Of a stretch of DNA of 64,000 nucleotides, positions 30,921 to 43,511 are shown one piece after another. Below the pieces are notes generated by a model, which saw only the letters and a program-made list of their open reading frames with translations, ran no database searches and was not told where the DNA came from. Location: assembly GCA_945910005.1 (NCBI GenBank), contig OX246747.1, positions 9,440,525 to 9,504,524 of the forward strand, written 5' to 3'. Both the position numbers and the translations under genes were made by a program. The stretch's first letter is position 1. Every line of letters begins with the position of its first letter. The DNA is from Isoperla grammatica. Its lineage: Eukaryota > Arthropoda > Insecta > Plecoptera > Perlodidae.

Positions 30921-33900
30921 GGCTCTTGAATGAGAAGGACGTGATAGAGACTCGTGAACATGCCAGATGTAATTCTGGCGAAATTTCGAGCTATAGGTGA
31001 CTGACTTTGGTCTGCACCAATATACTCACACTATCTATTACTTATCTATGTGCCTCATTGGCGGGGTCACCTAAGAACCCTGCCTAGGACATAATACTAA
31101 CCACCATACCAAGACCGTTACGCCATTAGACAGAAGACTACTCGACCAGCAGGTATTCGATCCCTCGAACTATTGAATGGTCTAGATATTACCCCATCCC
31201 TTGTTTTTACCAATTCATTCGCCGCTGTCCCGCCATGTATGCCCTAGTGTGGCAGAGGTCAGTAAGCAAGATCCTAGGGTACATGGCCGGTCGAGGTGGG
31301 TCCCTCCTCGTGGTGACCGGTGCCCGCAAAGAGGGCTCTCGTGCACATCTTTAATCATCACTTTCTTCATTTTGCCTTCATCATCCTTTCTCTTCTTACT
31401 TTCATTACCTTCTTCCTCATCCGTGCCGGCCCTCTTAGCGATCCAAACGCCCACCAGTCCCCCCCGAAATGGTTTGTTTACGGCTTGTTCCCCTGATGAC
31501 GACCCTAGCAATGATTAGGTTATGATTCGACTCTCTGATTGATTTGACAGTACTTGGGCTTGGGCACTGATTGCATCTTCATTGAGGCTCAATACATAGT
31601 ATACAAGAATAATATTTCTTAGGTGAGCGACTGATACCGTACAGACACTTCAGTCAGTCTTCACTGAGCACGTTCTCTTCATAATATTATAAGGCATAGT
31701 TAAAAGTTCGTACAAAAAATAAGTTCAATTTTTACGTATAATTACTATTTAAATCTAAACTACTACTACTAGGTACTTACACAAAAATGCTACTAAACCA
31801 ACATGCAGCTCAACTATTTAAACTATACGCGAGATGTAATTTCAGAGGCGTACTAGGCCTATATATCTTTACCAGTTGGTCATTATAATAAATCATTTCA
31901 CGTATTTAGAATACTGATAACAAAGAAACAGGAATACTAGCAAGTTAAGAATTTGCGGTATTGAATGTTCATATTTATCTTTGTTGTATTTTCTATTTAC
32001 TGCTTTTATTTCTATGATATCTTACATTTTCGTTTCCAATGTATATGCAAGTTCAACAACTATCAATGTAAAGCTATTTTAAATGTATGCACATTATAAT
32101 ATTGTATGATCTTCTCTGGGATTGCAACGTATATTGTAGAATCTAGGTATGTGATTTATATCACGTATCATAACATATGTTAGAGTTATATTTTTATTTA
32201 AAATAGTTGTGGTATTTTTAGTAGCTAATCGAGTGAAATAAAGTTTTGCGTTTTACAACGTATAAGCAAACTATTTCAAAATATAATTTTCGTACGGACA
32301 ATATTTGTATATCTTGAAAAACTTTACACGAACATAGTTTTGGGTTTGCGAAGCATGTTGCATTGCCAAACCGCGTTTCATACGTGTAGAATGAAGGATC
32401 CCTTACAAGGGGGAAGGTTTGCAACTGATGCAACTGATGTCGTCTTCTTGATATACATATGATATCTTAATTCGTTTAGTGAATACTGGAATTTTTTTAA
32501 ATGTACCCGATGAATTGTTCAGTTTGGATGCAAAATTTCGAGCAGCCACCAACGCAGTTTCGTTTCCTCCTTCGTGAAAAACTCCGAGTAAAATAAGTTC
32601 CTCGCTCGAAATACATTCACATATTTGACAAAATACTTCTTATTTCCCTATACCAAACAACGAGGAGACAGTGTCACACCCGGATAGCGCATGTGCTGGG
32701 GGCAAGCAACTGCATAATGCATACGGGTGTTCCGATTTGTGTTCCTATTCGAAGTATTCCATATACCTTGTGCACTCGTTAGTTTGCATAAGAAGGGCCT
32801 AATGCAAAAGCAGTATCATCACATCCATGTCTATAAAATAAAAATATGCTTATGTAGATGCTGATAAATGAAAAATAAAACTACTATAGTTACATCTAAT
32901 TACAATTTATATTTGCTATTTTTATCCGGAGTTTGCACGACAAAACGTCCAATCAGATCTAAAGATTTATTGCGCTCGTCTAGGTCAGTGTAAAATCATC
33001 CGGGTGTCTGCTTCTTTCTGACTGCTGTTCAACGAAGTGGCAGCAGCAATGCGATTGGTGTTCAATATGTTGCACAATCCATTCTTATGATCTCCACTCA
33101 CGTACAAAGTTTTATCTGCAGGAATTTAATTTGCGTGCCTTCAAAATATTCAAACAGAAAGAAGGTCAATTTCAAACCCTTTATTTTTGTAAAATTCGAT
33201 TTCGAATATAGGCCTGATAATTAATCAAATCGTTTAAGTTCCATTTGTGATTGGTCATCTAACGATGATGAGATGATGAAATGTTTTTGATCTATAATGA
33301 AGTGATACATTTTACTTTTCTGATCAAAAATATGTTTTCAAATACTCATGAAAAATGTAGTCTCTAATTTAGAAGAATGAAAAAATCAATGAGAATATTT
33401 ATTTGTTTTTAAATTGAAGAAGCCTAGTCGAGACATATTGAGCCTCTTCATGACTTTTTTTTGTTAAAAATGGAAATCACAAAAGTATAACCACAACAAA
33501 AATACAGTTTTTTAATAAAGAACCGACTAAAGAAGTGTTGTGTGCACATTTTGTTGTCAAGTCTAATAAAACACGCTCGCCTCGGGCGGGAATAGCACGG
33601 GCCTTATGACTGGTTAGCGCGCGGGAGCGACCACGGCCGGCGCACCGCGACTAGGGAAGTAAGAAAAACGATGCTATGAAGTTCACGTCTCGAAGTTTGA
33701 CCAGTGACAAAGTTTTAGCTAGTTTAACCTATACAATCGTGTAAACATATTTGTTTTATATTATTAACTTCTATCATTTTTATGTGACTAAAGTGCGGTA
33801 AATACTTTTGTGCGGATAGTTTGGTCTATTTTTTATTGTTTAACCACTATCAAAATGCAAAAATACCACATTTTTTCAAATTATGCTAATAGGCAGTACA

Positions 33901-34940
33901 AATACACGACTGTTAATACCACACGCAACTTTGTAAGCTCAAAATGGAATTAGATATTGAGGGATTTCGATTTTTATTTTATTTTCCAATATTTGACTTT
34001 GAGATTTTTTCTGACCAACTAGAGTGAGATAATTTTGGTTAACTTTGCATCATAAATGTGTCATAGTGTTATAAACGTATTCTGGAATTTGTAGCTTGTT
34101 GTAAAACAAATGCATCAAAATTTCAAATCTGAGTCGATAATCTTCCACTATATCTACACACATTGACAGTAGCATGGCACTACAGTTAATCACATCCTTA
34201 TTTTTTGTTTCTACAATACTAAATTATTGATTTATTGACAATGTTAGTAGGTGAAAAATACTTCATTGTGAGTTGAAAAGTCCACTCATAAGGGGGTGAA
34301 TACAGGACATGTCATCATTATACATCTACACTGTATAGATTTATAAGTCAAATTTAATGTAGAAAAATGTGTACGGATACGATGATTAAAGTACAACATG
34401 TGTACCTTTATAGAAGTGGACTGTGAATAAGATGGGAGGGGGATTTTATGCAACAAAAAGTAATGTACAATAATATGTATATAAATATACAGTTTATTTA
34501 TTGAATGCATATATTCAGTTGAAAAACTGATACAAAGTACAATACATCTACAAACAATTGTACAATTAACAAGGAAAGCACTAAGCAGTAAAGTACCAAA
34601 CCAAAATCATATACATGAAGGTAATCTAAGAACAACAGCTAAACAAAACTTCTGTAGAGAGATAATAAAAAATCAATAACATAAATTAAAATAAGCATAA
34701 ATAAGCAAGTAGATTTATGAAGGGGTATAAGAAAGAAAAAGAAAGAAAGAAAAGAGTAAATTGACACATAAGAAATTCACATGTGTGAAATGAAGAAAAA
34801 TGAATACTGTACAATGTATACTACAAATCACTACTTACAATCACAAATGAAGGGCAATAATAAAGAAAAGGAAAGGGAGAGAAGTGCATGAATCATTTAT
34901 AAACAAAGAAAAAATATTAACATCATAAAGGAATGAAGAA
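30921..34940. other. 4-kb AT-rich stretch, nearly empty
   Basis: 30950-31530 has GC-rich patches and a B-box-like GGTATTCGATCCC (31151-31163), perhaps an old tRNA-derived SINE. 31540-34940 is AT-rich with only short chance frames; 33570-33650 is a GC-rich island (GCGCGCGGGAGCGACC) without a recognisable RNA fold. Purine tracts (AAAGAAAG) occur at 34730-34760. I see no gene. Confidence 0.5.
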
Positions 34941-35038
34941 GTAAGGAGGAAACTAAATGTGTATATTGGCAATGAGCCAATGATTAAGAAAGACAAAGAC
35001 ATGCCATGTTGTAGGCTTACCTGTAAGTCTATACGTAC

Positions 35039-35186
35039 CTAAAATGAACTCGTTCTGTGGTTCTCCGTTTCGATATCTCCTCTCTAGCTCCCTATATGCC
35101 CCCGACTGCTTCCAAATGAAGCTATCGTGGTGTCCTCCCGGGTGCTGGGCATTAATTGATAGAATGCGCAAGTCATAATCACATAC
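35039..35186 (-). pseudogene. PIF/Harbinger transposase exon
   Basis: The exon reads VCDYDLRILSINAQHPGGHH, then DSFIWKQSGAYREL and ends FILG before a GTACGT donor (35038). This matches the central DDE_Tnp_4 block of HARBI1-like transposases (VCDxxLxI...PGSxHDSFIW), including its first catalytic Asp (CDYD). The acceptor AG is at 35187-35188. The GDSGY block expected in the next exon is not found nearby. It is probably an isolated remnant, a different copy from 11629-12210. Confidence 0.65.
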
Positions 35187-35262
35187 CTTAAACAAACAGG
35201 AAGAGATTCTGTATAAAACATACATACAATAACTAAATGTACATGAAGATATAAGTTGTGAT

Positions 35263-35263
<1 letters not shown>

Positions 35264-35334
<71 letters not shown>
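35264..35334. repeat. (AT)n microsatellite
   Basis: About 35 uninterrupted AT units. It creates Tyr/Ile-repeat open frames on both strands that are not genes. Confidence 0.97.
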
Positions 35335-35337
<3 letters not shown>

Positions 35338-35843
35338 GAGCGACGGCGCAAAACGCAATATGTCCACAAATAATTATAATGAGATAATCAACAAACAAAA
35401 TATCTTGAATCACAATAATTATTTGATATTTAAAGTTTTTTTGTGTGAAAGAGTGCCAACATTTCGAATAGTATGTATAAACAAAAAATTGAAGTCTATA
35501 ATATTCAAAATTGATTTTGAGTGACAAAATTAACATATTGCTTTTTGCACCAACAACATGGACATATTGCATTTTGCTTCAGCAAACATCTTGGGTTGTG
35601 CAATAATAACACAAAATAATCAGGCTAACTATTTTTTATTTTTGCATGGGCCTAGTTTATAGGTATGAGGGCTTACATTGGCCACCAACAAATAAAAAAT
35701 AAAAAAATGAAATTGCATATTGATATTTTTGATTTTTGCAACAATGGCTAAAATTAATAATAATAATATAATTTTTATATTGTGTTAGTTACATACATTG
35801 ATTTTAATACTGGCCAACAAACGTTAGATTGGGTAAAAACATG
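35335..35843. other. AT-rich non-coding stretch
   Basis: Homopolymer-rich and no gene or repeat recognised. Confidence 0.5.
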
Positions 35844-35845
35844 TA

Positions 35846-36182
35846 CAGTCCAGACACCGTATGAAGCAAGGTGCGTTCGTCATAGCGGAAAAATTCTCAG
35901 AAGAGGGGGATGCTCCACACGCTTTCTCTCAACGAAATTCGGAGCGGTATTTCCCGATACCTGCGGGTTGTCTCCTGCTGCGTGGAGTGGACTAGCCTTG
36001 CATGGAATGTGCCCTGACAACGCCTGCCAACAGGCGCGCTGATATTATCACTATAAACCGGTTTCACACAAATGCAAAGGAAGGGTTGCAACTAGATTTA
36101 GGTTGGTATTTTGCCCTGTGACCTCACTCACTATTACATAATCCGTGACGTATGCACCTTGCTTCTTACGGTGTCTGGACTG
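35846..36182. mobile_element. 337-bp Tc1/mariner-like MITE with TA duplication
   Basis: The left end CAGTCCAGACACCGTATGAA is mirrored with few mismatches at 36153-36182 and TA flanks both sides (35844-35845, 36183-36184). TA target and CAGT start fit Tc1/mariner. Non-coding. Confidence 0.75.
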
Positions 36183-36227
36183 TAGGTAGGCCTAGATGAT
36201 GATTGTGGCACAAAACATTACATGTTT

Positions 36228-37926
36228 TTAAACATGTAGAGCAACATCAGGATGGTCACAGTCACAATCACCATCACATGCATTTTCATCGTCTTCTGGG
36301 ATATCAGTCATATCACCATTGGTTAAGCCTTCAAGCGTCTTATAAAAATCCCATTTGGCATCCTGTTGCCAGTCATCACCCAGAAACTTTGTTAAGAGAT
36401 TATGAATATCTCTTATTTTTGCTGGCTTGACTGGATTACTTAAGGCAACTGTTTCAGGAAGCTGAATACAGCTATTTTTAATACCTTTTTTTAATAGTGA
36501 AATAAAAGGCTTATCTTCGTCAGTGCAATAAAACATCTCAGTTTTAATCATTATCTTACATTTTCCATTAACAGCTACCTTTATTATTTTAATTCGTTTA
36601 GCATTGCTTATTCCTTCAACCTTTTTTAAAATATTCATTAGATCTTTAAAGTCGTGGATTACCCAATCTTGTCCCAAATGCTTGACAACTCCTTCTTGAG
36701 AGTAAAGGTCATGATACTCAGATGGGAGCATTATTTCCGAGTGTGCCCTAGTTAATTTCTCAACCCTCCCAAAAACTCTATCTGCAGGAAGATAAGAATG
36801 GCCTCTGACAGGGAACGTAAGTGTGATATTCTGAACTGATTTAGGAGCGGCACGCAAAAGCCAAGTTATAAGTGCATGCAACACATGGTTATTCTTATTT
36901 TGTCCTGCACATGAATCTGCAAATAACCTAATACTTTTACACTCGGGGGTGAATTGCACCTGCGACAGGTGTTGATACACAGCTGATGCAACTTCATTGG
37001 CTCCGCGTCCAGCACTGTTCTCTGTCCATGTGTAAAATGTTGGCTCAATTCCTTTCATGTTCACCATACACAGTGCGTAGAATGCTAGCTGTCGTGAGTA
37101 GAAAGCTTCCCCAATGGGTACTTTAGGCAAGACCTGAACCTGCTGCAGGTCAAAACAAAGAGATACAGTTTCATCTAATTCATGACTTTCCTTCATCATT
37201 TTATAAAAATGTTTGGCACGAAGTTTGTGCACTCTAAGCTCAACCATTGCCCGCTCTTTTTTAGGCCCATCTACCATCGCACCTTTAATTTCATTTTTTA
37301 ACCTACAGCAGTAGCTACACACATCAGTAGCTGGGCTGCCAAAGCCAATGTTGAAACTTTTCTGGAATACATTGTTAAACATCCAATGCTTAACACGAAG
37401 ACCCTGATTCACACTGTTGTTGTACATTTTACGTAATTTTGAAATGTTAAGAATGGAAGGTAAATAAAGCCTTTTGGATTTATTGCGGTTGTAATGACTC
37501 TCTAGCTCGTAATTGTGACAAAAAGGCTTTAACACTCTGTCGCTTTTCGGCTGCCTTGTGTTTTACTCTGTCGCCTCCTCGGCGCTCTGCACATAAGTTG
37601 CCACTTTTTTTCGTTTTGGCAATAGTGTTCAATCTACGTGAAGTAACTCCCATGAATGCACAAAAAAACTTTTGGCAGACTGCAATGCGAGTACTTGACG
37701 TAGTCAAGATCTGGAAAATGGAAAATAAGATTGTTCCAATAGGCTAGCCTTTTAAATTTAATTACGACTATAAACAGGCTCTATTAGCCTACATTATAGC
37801 CGTCGCAAACAAAAAGTGATCTAACATGTAACTAACCTGATATGATACTTGTAAAGTATGCGGCCTTGGTTGTTTTTTCCCCGCGTTGTGACGAGCCCTA
37901 GAACGCCTAGGTGTCGAGATAGCCAT
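36228..37926 (-). pseudogene. DUF7869-like transposon-derived gene, two exons, one frameshift
   Basis: Exon 1 (37926-37837) starts MAISTPRRSRARHNAGKKQP and ends in phase 0 at a GTTAGT donor. Exon 2 (37710-36228) begins after TTTTCCAG in phase 0, passes VCQKFFCAFMGV and changes frame once near 37500. The next 435 codons are open: ESHYNRNKSKRLYLP, VCSYCC (a CxxC), SLCFDLQQVQ, YTWTENSAGRGANEV, LFADSCAGQNKNNHVLHALI, FPVRGHSYLPADRVFGRVEK and an acidic C-terminus. This is the full order of the DUF7869 family. The conserved Asp residues hint at a DDE/RNase H-type nuclease, by inference. One indel separates it from an intact gene; a sequencing error would make it intact. A satellite lies upstream. 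Confidence 0.75.
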
Positions 37927-37974
37927 GTAGTACACTGTTAGAACGGGATGTAAATTTACAGCACAAAACATTAA

Positions 37975-40850
37975 ATATAGTACTGTTAAAATACATCACT
38001 CGTGCAGTAGTTCGCGAAACGCAGCACAAATGCTGTAAAATTTTCATTCAACCAATCACGTTCAAGAACATATACTCCTACTTGCTGTTAATCTAACAGC
38101 ATTAAGTAAGACGTAAATAAACATCAATTAACCGCATAAAACGTTAGATGTAACGTAAATTTACAGCATGCGGTGTAATGCTTATTTACATATGTACTGA
38201 CAAATTACATCTATATTGCAAAGAAATAACAGCTACTCTGTTACTGTAAATGTACTCCTCAAAACAGCATAAAACATTGGACATGCTCTAAATTAACAGC
38301 ATTCAGTTGCCTGCTAATCTACGTGACGTACTGTTTATTTACATCTTTATTACACCGAAACAACAGTTGCACTGATCATGTAAATATACTCCTAAAAACA
38401 GCATAACTCATTGGCCATGCTGTTAATTAACAGTATTCTGTTGCATGCTAATCTACGTGACGTAGTGTATATTTACATGTCTAGTGAACTGAAATAACAG
38501 TTGTACTGGCCCCGTCAATATACATCTCAATACATCACCAAACATTGACCGCGCAGTAATTTAACACCATGCAGAGTGATGCACAACTACATGCTGTAGT
38601 GTATATTTACATGTCTAGTGAACTGAAATAACAGTTGTACTGGCCCCGTAAATATACATCTCAATACATCACCAAACATTGACCGTGCAGTAATTTAACA
38701 CCATGCAGAGTGATGCACAACTACATGACGTAGTGTATATTTACATGTCTAGTGAACTGAAATAACAGTTGTAATGGTCCTGTAAATATACATCTCAATA
38801 CATCACCAAACATTGACCGCGCAGTAATTTAACACCATGCAGAGTGATGCACAACTACATGACGTAGTGTATATTTACATGTCTAGTGAACTGAAATAAC
38901 AGTTGTAATGGTCCTGTAAATATACATCTCAATACATCACCAAACATTGACCGTGCAGTAATTTAACAGCATGCAGAGTGATGCCTAACTACATGCTGTA
39001 GTGTATATTTACATGTCTAGTGAACTGAAATAACAGTTGTAATGGTCCTGTAAATATACATCTCAATACATCACTAAACATTGACCGCGCAGTAATTTAA
39101 CAGCATGCAGAGTGATGCATAACTACATGCTGTAGTGTATATTTACATGTCTAGTGAACTGAAATAACAGTTGTAATGGTCCTGTAAATATACATCTCAA
39201 TACATCACCAAACATTGACCGTGCAGTAATTTAACAGCATGCAGAGTGATGCATAACTACATGCTGTAGTGTATATTTACATGTCTAGTGAACTGAAATA
39301 ACAGTTGTAATGGTCCTGTAAATATACATCTCAATACATCACCAAACATTGACCGCGCAGTAATTTAACACCATGCAGAGTGATGCACAACTACATGACG
39401 TAGTGTATATTTACATGTCTAGTGAACTGAAATAACAGTTGTAATGGTCCTGTAAATATACATCTCAATACATCACCAAACATTGACCGTGCAGTAATTT
39501 AACAGCATGCAGAGTGATGCCTAACTACATGCTGTAGTGTATATTTACATGTCTAGTGAACTGAAATAACAGTTGTAATGGTCCTGTAAATATACATCTC
39601 AATACATCACCAAACATTGACCGCGCAGTAATTTAACACCATGCAGAGTGATGCACAACTACATGACGTAGTGTATATTTACATGTCTAGTGAACTGAAA
39701 TAACAGTTGTAATGGTCCTGTAAATATACATCTCAATACATCACCAAACATTGACCGTGCAGTAATTTAACAGCATGCAGAGTGATGCATAACTACATGA
39801 CGTAGTGTATATTTACATGTCTAGTGAACTGAAATAACAGTTGTACTGGTCCTGTAAATATACATCTCAATACATCACCAAACATTGACCGTGCAGTAAT
39901 TTAACACCATGCAGAGTGATGCATAGCTACATGACGTAATGTATATTTACATGTCTAGTGAACTGAAATAACAGTTGTACTGGTCCTGTAAATATACATC
40001 TCAATACATCACCAAACATTGACCGTGCAGTAATTTAACACCATGCAGAGTGATGCATAGCTACATGACGTAGTGTATATTTACATGTCTAGTGAACTGA
40101 AATAACAGTTGTACTGGTCCTGTAAATATACTTCTCAATACATCACCAAATATTGACCGTGCAGTAATTTAACAGTATGCAGAGTGATGCATAACTACAT
40201 GACGTAGTGTATATTTACATGTCTAGTGAACTGAAATAACAGTTGTACTGGTCCTGTAAATATACTTCTCAATACATCACCAAACATTGACCGTGCAGTA
40301 ATTTAACAGCATGCAGAGTGATGCCTAACTACATGCTGTAGTGTATATTTACATGTCTAGTGAACTGAAATAACAGTTGTACTGGCCCCGTAAATATACA
40401 TCTCAATACATCACCAAACATTGACCGTGCAGTTATTTAACAGCATGCAGAGTGATGCACAACTACATGACGTAGTGTATATTTACATGTCTAGTGAACT
40501 GAAATAACAGTTGTAGTCTGGTCCTGTAAATATACATCTCAATACATCACCAAACATTGACCGTGCAGTTATTTAACAGCATGCAGAGTGGTGCATAACT
40601 ACATGACGTAGTGTATATTTACATGTCTAGTGAACTGAAATAACAGTTGTAGTCTGGTCCTGTAAATATACTTCTCAATACATCACTAAACATTGACCTT
40701 GCAGTAATTTAACAGCATGCAGAGTGATGCATAACTACATGACGTAGTGTATATTTACATGTCTAGTGAACTGAAATAACAGTTGTACTGGCCCCGTAAA
40801 TATACATCTCAATACATCACCAAACATTGACCGTGCAGTAATGTAACACA
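37975..40850. repeat. 134-bp satellite array, about 18 units plus diverged edge
   Basis: Units repeat every 134 bp from about 38440 to 40850 (landmark ATCTCAATACATCACCAAAC at 38523, 38657, 38791 and so on). 37975-38440 holds older, clearly diverged units of the same consensus, with ATTTACAGCA and AACAGTTG words. The first ten good units alternate ACCGCGCAG and ACCGTGCAG with linked variants, giving a partial 268-bp dimer. The right end breaks at GTAATGTAACACAGG. Two late units carry an extra GT. Confidence 0.92.
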
Positions 40851-41306
40851 GGTATCCATAGAGTGACTTACTGATGACCATTAGATGACCAAATGGTAGC
40901 CACAGGTATCCATATGGCAAATAAATTATGGCCATTAGATGACCAAATGGTAGCCACAGGTATCCATATGGCAACTAAATGTTGCCATGTTGTGGCCAAG
41001 TGGTCATTAAACAAATTAATTATAGTTGCTTAAATTAAATAAGTTAGTATGGAATAGAGAATTAGGGACTTATGGTGTGAAAGAATACAACACAGAAAAT
41101 ACATTCAACTTCTAATGCAAAATATATATATTACACAATGGAAAAGAGTACAAAATAAACTTGAACAAAAAAGTACAGAAAATACATTTAACTTTTTAAT
41201 GTTAAAACATATATATCTACACAATGCAAAATAAACTTAAAACACAAAAAGTAAATAAAATCAGTAGAGAAAATGTAATGTTTCATAATACCAACATATA
41301 TAAATG
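40851..41306. other. Short tandem duplication and AT-rich spacer
   Basis: GGCCATTAGATGACCAAATG through ATCCATATGGCAA occurs twice (about 40867-40922 and 40931-40973). Then AT-rich sequence without genes. Confidence 0.6.
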
Positions 41307-41506
41307 GTGAAAATCCAAAAATTAAAAAACCAACCCCAACTGGGAATCGAATGTATTACCATTGAGTTTATTTAACAAACTCAATGGTATTACATCCAGA
41401 CTTTGAATTGCCGGTCTCGGTGGTCGGGGTCATGGCGCCCACCCGGCAAGTGGGAGACCTGGGTTCAATACCCTTCAGAGTTGGGTTTTAACTTCTGGAT
41501 TTTCAC
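41307..41506. mobile_element. 200-bp TIR element carrying tRNA-like sequence
   Basis: The left end GTGAAAATCCAAAAATTAAA is mirrored at the right (GGATTTTCAC ending 41506), arms about 35 bp. An inner hairpin sits at 41347-41393 (CCATTGAGTTT...AAACTCAATGG). A tRNA-like part follows, with a perfect B-box GGTTCAATACC at 41462-41472 and a weak A-box. Either a MITE that captured a tRNA/SINE head or an unusual Pol III element. Confidence 0.55.
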
Positions 41507-41529
41507 TAAACATCCTCTACAAGGCTAAA

Positions 41530-42412
41530 TATTGAAATAATCATGCCCAGAAATGTCATAAGCCTACGATCACCGTTGAAATCTCAGTTTAAACGTACTT
41601 TGAAACAAAATAGGCTACCTTAAGAGTTGGTGGTCAGTTGACGTAGCCTATATAGGCCTAATCTGGTTTAAGGTTTATATATGATATGGGATATCTCTGT
41701 TAACCTTGTAATATATATTACCAGGATTATGACATTTTCATTTGTTTTGCTTTATTTTGTTACAGATTGAACTAGGTAGTTCCTGGTACAGGAGTATTTA
41801 TAGACAAAAATGTCAAAAGAGAGGCCCTGCTAGCAACTGCAGGCTGTGGAATTTAAGTTTTATGCCAAATTTAAGTACATTATGTTATGTTGATCGAGAC
41901 ATAGACCACATTATTTTGATTAAGATTTAATATTTAATACCTATATTTTAAATGTACACATAGATAATTATAATTATCATTTTGCGGTGTCTGTAAGAAA
42001 TTTAAATGAGGTACGGAACAAGGATCGTACCACAACAAAGAAGCTTAAAATACCAAACTTCGGAAAACTTCTTAGCCACAATGATGAAACAGAAACGCCA
42101 AGTTGCAAAGTACGTAACCTACGCTTAATTCACAAAATGTTTCACTGTTAAGCTGGGAGTAGGCTACATATTTTAGAAGTGATCTTTGTTTGAAAAGATA
42201 AAATAAATCTGCCTCTTCTATTACAGGGACCTGGCCTACTAAATTAATACAGCATAGTTTTAATTTTACACGTTTTTCATACTTATAGCCTATGCGACCA
42301 CTTCCAGGCAGTGAGCCTTCAGCTCCTGCCAGCGTACAGTCAGTTCCAAAAAATACTTAGGCCTATGTGGTAATAAGTAAAAGATTTTCACATCGAGAAA
42401 CGCTACATATAT
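41530..42412 (+). repeat. Left arm of a 4.3-kb inverted duplication
   Basis: GGCTAAATATTGAAATAATC to the GAAACGCTACATATA region is complementary to the right arm at 45808-43388. The arm includes an AG acceptor before ATTGAACTAGGTAGTTCCTG and an EVRNKDRT-coding exon, but has lost about 125 bp of the first exon and carries frame breaks. Confidence 0.8.
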
Positions 42413-42803
42413 ATTAGGTACAAAATAGAAAATAAATTTGGAATTTTATAATACTAACACCTAGATACAACATGACATAGAAAATAGATGGTAAATATGG
42501 AATTATATTTTTTTGACCCTATGCTCTATGAGCTCAACCCTACCAAGAAATTAGGTCGTCTACAGCTACTTCTTCTACTGGTACTGGCGGGGTAGCACCC
42601 ACATCCGTAGTACTGGTTTCAGGCGGGGTAGCCATAAGGCCCGCAGTACGTGCTTCAGGCAGGGTAGCCTCTATTCTCCTGTTTGAGGGGGTTGTCTCAC
42701 TGAAAATTAAATACAAGTGGTAACTTTTTGTAAAGATGGTAATGTGACAAGAACAAGTTTATATTCAGGTTTTCTGTGGGCAATTTACACATTGACAATT
42801 TTC
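42413..42803. other. Spacer of the inverted duplication
   Basis: AT-rich, with a short GGCGGGGTAGC repeat at 42587-42670. No gene. Confidence 0.5.
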
Positions 42804-43248
42804 TAGGGCTGCCCAACGATAAAAAAAATCATATCGATATCGCGGGAAGAAATATCGATATCGCGTCGCGATATCGAAGTTTTCAAGTGACGTATCGATA
42901 TCGGCGATATCGCCACATCGAAACTTTTCTCGTCTGTTTTTAGGATTTACAGGCCAGCTAGAGGTCATTCTTTAAACAATATTACGTAAATAAATATTTT
43001 AGCTTTGAAATGTCTTACTATGTGTGTCAATTTGTTTTTTGTACTATTCAAATTGTAAAATATCCACACAAAACAGCGATGGTGTGGTTGGCGTAACGTG
43101 ATACGTAATCGTTTTTTTGTATCAATTAGCTTCTTAGGCACAAGTTCGATATCGCGATATGTACGATTTAATTAATTCTATATCGATATCGAATTATTTA
43201 TCTATTATCGATATTGTATCGAATTATCGATATCGTTGGGCAGCCCTA
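42804..43248. mobile_element. 445-bp hAT-type MITE, CAATTTTC duplication
   Basis: TAGGGCTGCCCAACGATA at the left is mirrored by TATCGTTGGGCAGCCCTA at the right. CAATTTTC flanks both sides (42796-42803, 43249-43256), a perfect 8-bp duplication, as for hAT elements. The inside is dominated by ATCGATATCG words near both ends. Confidence 0.88.
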
Positions 43249-43511
43249 CAATTTTCATTATTTAATTGTAGCTTAATTTGTTTCGATATTTCATTACCTA
43301 TTCAAATAGATTCAAAATATCGTTATCAAAAAAACGGGACATATCGATACCAAATCGAAATATGTATTGATATTTTTGCCCAGCCTTAATATATAGCGTT
43401 TCTCAATGTGAAAAACTTTCACTTATTGCTTCATAGGTCTAAGTATTTTTTGGAACCGACTGCACGTGAAGGGGCATGCTGGCGGGAGCTGAAGGCTCAC
43501 AGTCGCATAGG

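Noticed and set aside
33570..33650. GC-rich tRNA-like patch
   Set aside because: GGTTAGCGCG resembles an A-box, but no B-box or cloverleaf can be drawn.
34953..35572. Tyr-Ile repeat proteins around 35.3 kb
   Set aside because: They come from the (AT)n tract. Only the short Harbinger exon at 35039-35186 is kept from this region.
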